A stretch of DNA of 64,000 nucleotides from Alkalimonas cellulosilytica (lineage in GTDB: Bacteria; Pseudomonadota; Gammaproteobacteria; Enterobacterales; Alteromonadaceae): NCBI RefSeq assembly GCF_036325985.1, contig NZ_JAUHLI010000014.1, forward strand, positions 43,607 to 107,606, in the 5' to 3' direction. Shown one piece after another: positions 62,401 through 64,000 of the stretch; positions within the stretch are counted from its first letter, which is position 1, and the number at the start of each line of letters is the position of its first letter. The notes beneath the pieces are model-generated. The model made no database searches and was not told where the DNA came from. It saw only the letters and a program-made list of their open reading frames with translations. A program made the translations under genes and the position numbers.

Positions 62401-63093
62401 CTACTTTTTGTACAAATAGACCATACCCTTCCAGCAAAACCACAGTATCGAAGCCATTACTACTAATGTGATAATTACAGAGCCATTTGTGTCTTGCTCA
62501 CTGAAAATCACTAAGCTACCACTTGCGAATAAATACATTGCAGATGCAATGCCAAGGCTCACAGATGCAGCAATCAAACCAAGTATGGCAATTAGTGCAC
62601 CTCTAAACAGATAAGCAATTGCGGATTTAAGATCTTTTTCTTTTGGCTTCTGGTGCAATTGATCGCTGACGGGGGGCTGGCTATTTTCGGACTTCGCTTT
62701 AAGCATTGCTTCTAAGTCAGCTCGCAACGCTTGCACTCTCAACTTAATATAGGTGGCTTCAGCTTTGTTTTTATCGCCATCAGAGTCCGCAATTGCCCTA
62801 GTCATTACACCATCTTTGATCCTGCCTTCCTTCATTTCCAAGGCAACCTGCTCATAAATTTCATCAAGCTGTGCGTCATTGATACCTGAATTAAACTGAC
62901 TCTGCTGGGTCTTGCTTAAACTTCTCTTTGTTTTTTTAGTAATAGCGCGAATGCTGAAATAAATGCCAGTAACAATCAGCATTGCAATGAATGATGGCGC
63001 TGAAAAGTTGGCAGCGGCCACTTTCCCTTGATTTGACAAGACAACTAAAGACATTACTGCCCAGGCAGTCCACAACCCTATGATGATGTTCAT
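62401..63093 (-). CDS. Unrecognised membrane protein in the putative island
   Basis: 230 residues with two N-terminal helices (about 1-50), a charged helical middle (KKTKRSLSKTQQSQ, DEIYEQVALEMKEGRIKDG, likely coiled coil) and two C-terminal helices (about 160-225). The segment LDEIYEQVALEMKEGRIKDGVMTRAIADSDGDKNKAEATYIKLR is typical of small membrane proteins found in mobile DNA. The start at 63093 has AAGGA upstream; ATG at 63126 is the alternative. Its lower GC content than the neighbours fits the island model. The function is unknown. Confidence 0.68.
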   Translation of the reverse strand: MNIIIGLWTAWAVMSLVVLSNQGKVAAANFSAPSFIAMLIVTGIYFSIRAITKKTKRSLSKTQQSQFNSGINDAQLDEIYEQVALEMKEGRIKDGVMTRAIADSDGDKNKAEATYIKLRVQALRADLEAMLKAKSENSQPPVSDQLHQKPKEKDLKSAIAYLFRGALIAILGLIAASVSLGIASAMYLFASGSLVIFSEQDTNGSVIITLVVMASILWFCWKGMVYLYKK

Positions 63094-64000
63094 TAACCGT
63101 CCTTGTTTTGATGTAAGTGATGCCATATTTACCAAGGCGATCCGTTATGTCAAGCCAGCAGCATAGCAAACACTTTCAACCTATGGCGCTCAACTTTACT
63201 CAACCTACAACCAGGCAAGCATCTGTGCGGCGATGACCGTTCATCAAAAAGTCTGGTTTAATCTGGTTGGTCAGGTTTAGTTAGGTTGTGTTATGACATG
63301 TACCTGACGCTATGTCGTGTACTACTGCTACACACTGCCGTCATGTCAAACAAACCGCTAAGCAAATATTTTTAACTTCACAGCGATCAACTTTAATCAT
63401 CTTTTGCCATCCTGCCGCAGCAACATTCATTGCTGCCGTCATGCCGGTAGTTAACATGCTGTGTTGATGTAGTTCTGATGCGCTGTATGCGTTGCTGTAA
63501 TCGTCAGTCATGTGGTTATAGCTGTGTCGTGCTGTGTCACGTTCTGATGCGTTACACGTTGCGCTCTGCGGCATGTACATGCGCTGCTTGCTGTGTGCTA
63601 AGGGGCGCATTTCAAATGCTACCCATGCGGTATGCTCATGCGTTGCGTGTAGTTGGTGTTGCGCTGCGTGTGAAGTGCTAAGCCATAATTCTGGCTTTGG
63701 TGTTCATGTACCAGGCTAAGCAGTGATTCCTGCTTAGGTGGTGTCGCTTATTGTCGATGTGCAAATACGCATATCATCAGTACTTAAAGCTAAGGCGGAA
63801 TGATGCCTTTGATGCCTTTGATGCCATTCTGGATTTCAAATCCAATAGGGTTGAAGTTCTGGTGCTGCTTATACTCATAGCCTAGGTACTTTCATCTTAG
63901 CTTACCAAGCCAGCTTACCTGTTAGAGTCGAATCAGGATAAGTACCAGTACAGCGCCGATCCTCTGGTACTGGATGCTTAGTAACACCCCCTACTTGATT
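63094..64000. other. Gene-poor terminal region with short repeats
   Basis: No convincing protein gene. It has a TG-rich stretch (63460-63670). It holds several hairpins: CTAAGCAG/CTGCTTAG at 63716-63723 and 63730-63737, AGCCA/TGGCT near 63680, and CCAGTAC/GTACTGG at 63945-63951 and 63967-63973. A tandem GATGCCTTT repeat lies at 63802-63825. A 26-codon frame (63800-63880) with a weak AAGG ribosome site covers the repeat; it is not counted as a gene. Confidence 0.6.

Noticed and set aside
63341..63610. Minus-strand 89-codon frame in the terminal region
   Set aside because: No ribosome site, no domain and a composition following the TG-rich repeat-like DNA.
63478..63719. Two overlapping plus-strand frames of 67 and 61 codons
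   Set aside because: They read as Cys/Arg/Leu-rich low-complexity translations of the TG-rich tract and lack ribosome sites.

Overview
The window looks like chromosomal DNA of an aquatic, chitin-degrading gammaproteobacterium of the Alteromonadales or Chromatiales type (Rheinheimera- or Alishewanella-like). That placement is an inference. It rests on the gene order murJ-ribF-ileS-lspA-fkpB-ispH followed by type IV minor pilins, on an HlyU-like regulator, on the secreted chitinases and chitin LPMO, and on a GlnB almost identical to the enterobacterial one. Genes are dense on both strands and most of the window is ordinary core genome.

Left part (1-28.2 kb): purL; a small lipoprotein; a minus-strand chitin operon (two GH18 chitinases and an AA10 LPMO, all with chitin-binding modules) whose promoter overlaps a LacI-type palindrome; a DUF3300 protein; an OlsF-like bifunctional acyltransferase with a metallophosphoesterase; ghrA; a 37-residue Cys-rich mini-protein; smrA; a single-domain response regulator; an HlyU-like ArsR regulator; rpsT; murJ, ribF, ileS, lspA, fkpB, ispH; and an AlgZ/AlgR-like LytS/LytTR pair.

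Pili (28.3-38.3 kb): a complete minor pilin operon (fimT, pilV, pilW, pilX, pilY1, pilE) is followed directly by a second, divergent set (V-, W-, X- and E-like). In that second set the slot normally held by pilY1 encodes an unrecognised 278-residue secreted protein, and the FimT-like gene is convergent with its own promoter. This is the best candidate for an undescribed system.

Middle (38.4-50.5 kb): nadE, glnB, a tandem photolyase plus iron-sulfur (6-4)-type photolyase pair, a zinc-starvation cluster (zinc-finger-less DksA2 behind a Zur-like box, a His-rich ZrgA, a DUF3299 protein, an ABC ATPase and an FtsX-like permease), a solute-binding protein, and an operon for a small outer-membrane protein, MgtE and MgtC with a long structured leader.

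Right part (51-64 kb): an Hpt-REC-REC-GGDEF protein, a YdjM-like membrane protein, a cupin, cpdB, an RluF-type pseudouridine synthase, an MBL-fold hydrolase, a MaoC-like protein, YccF, two toxin-antitoxin modules (VapBC and ParDE), then a tmRNA-3'-end-like sequence with its terminator. Beyond this the DNA is gene-poor and unlike the rest. I read it as the start of a genomic island inserted at ssrA that continues past the right edge. No rRNA, intact tRNA, IS element or CRISPR array was seen.
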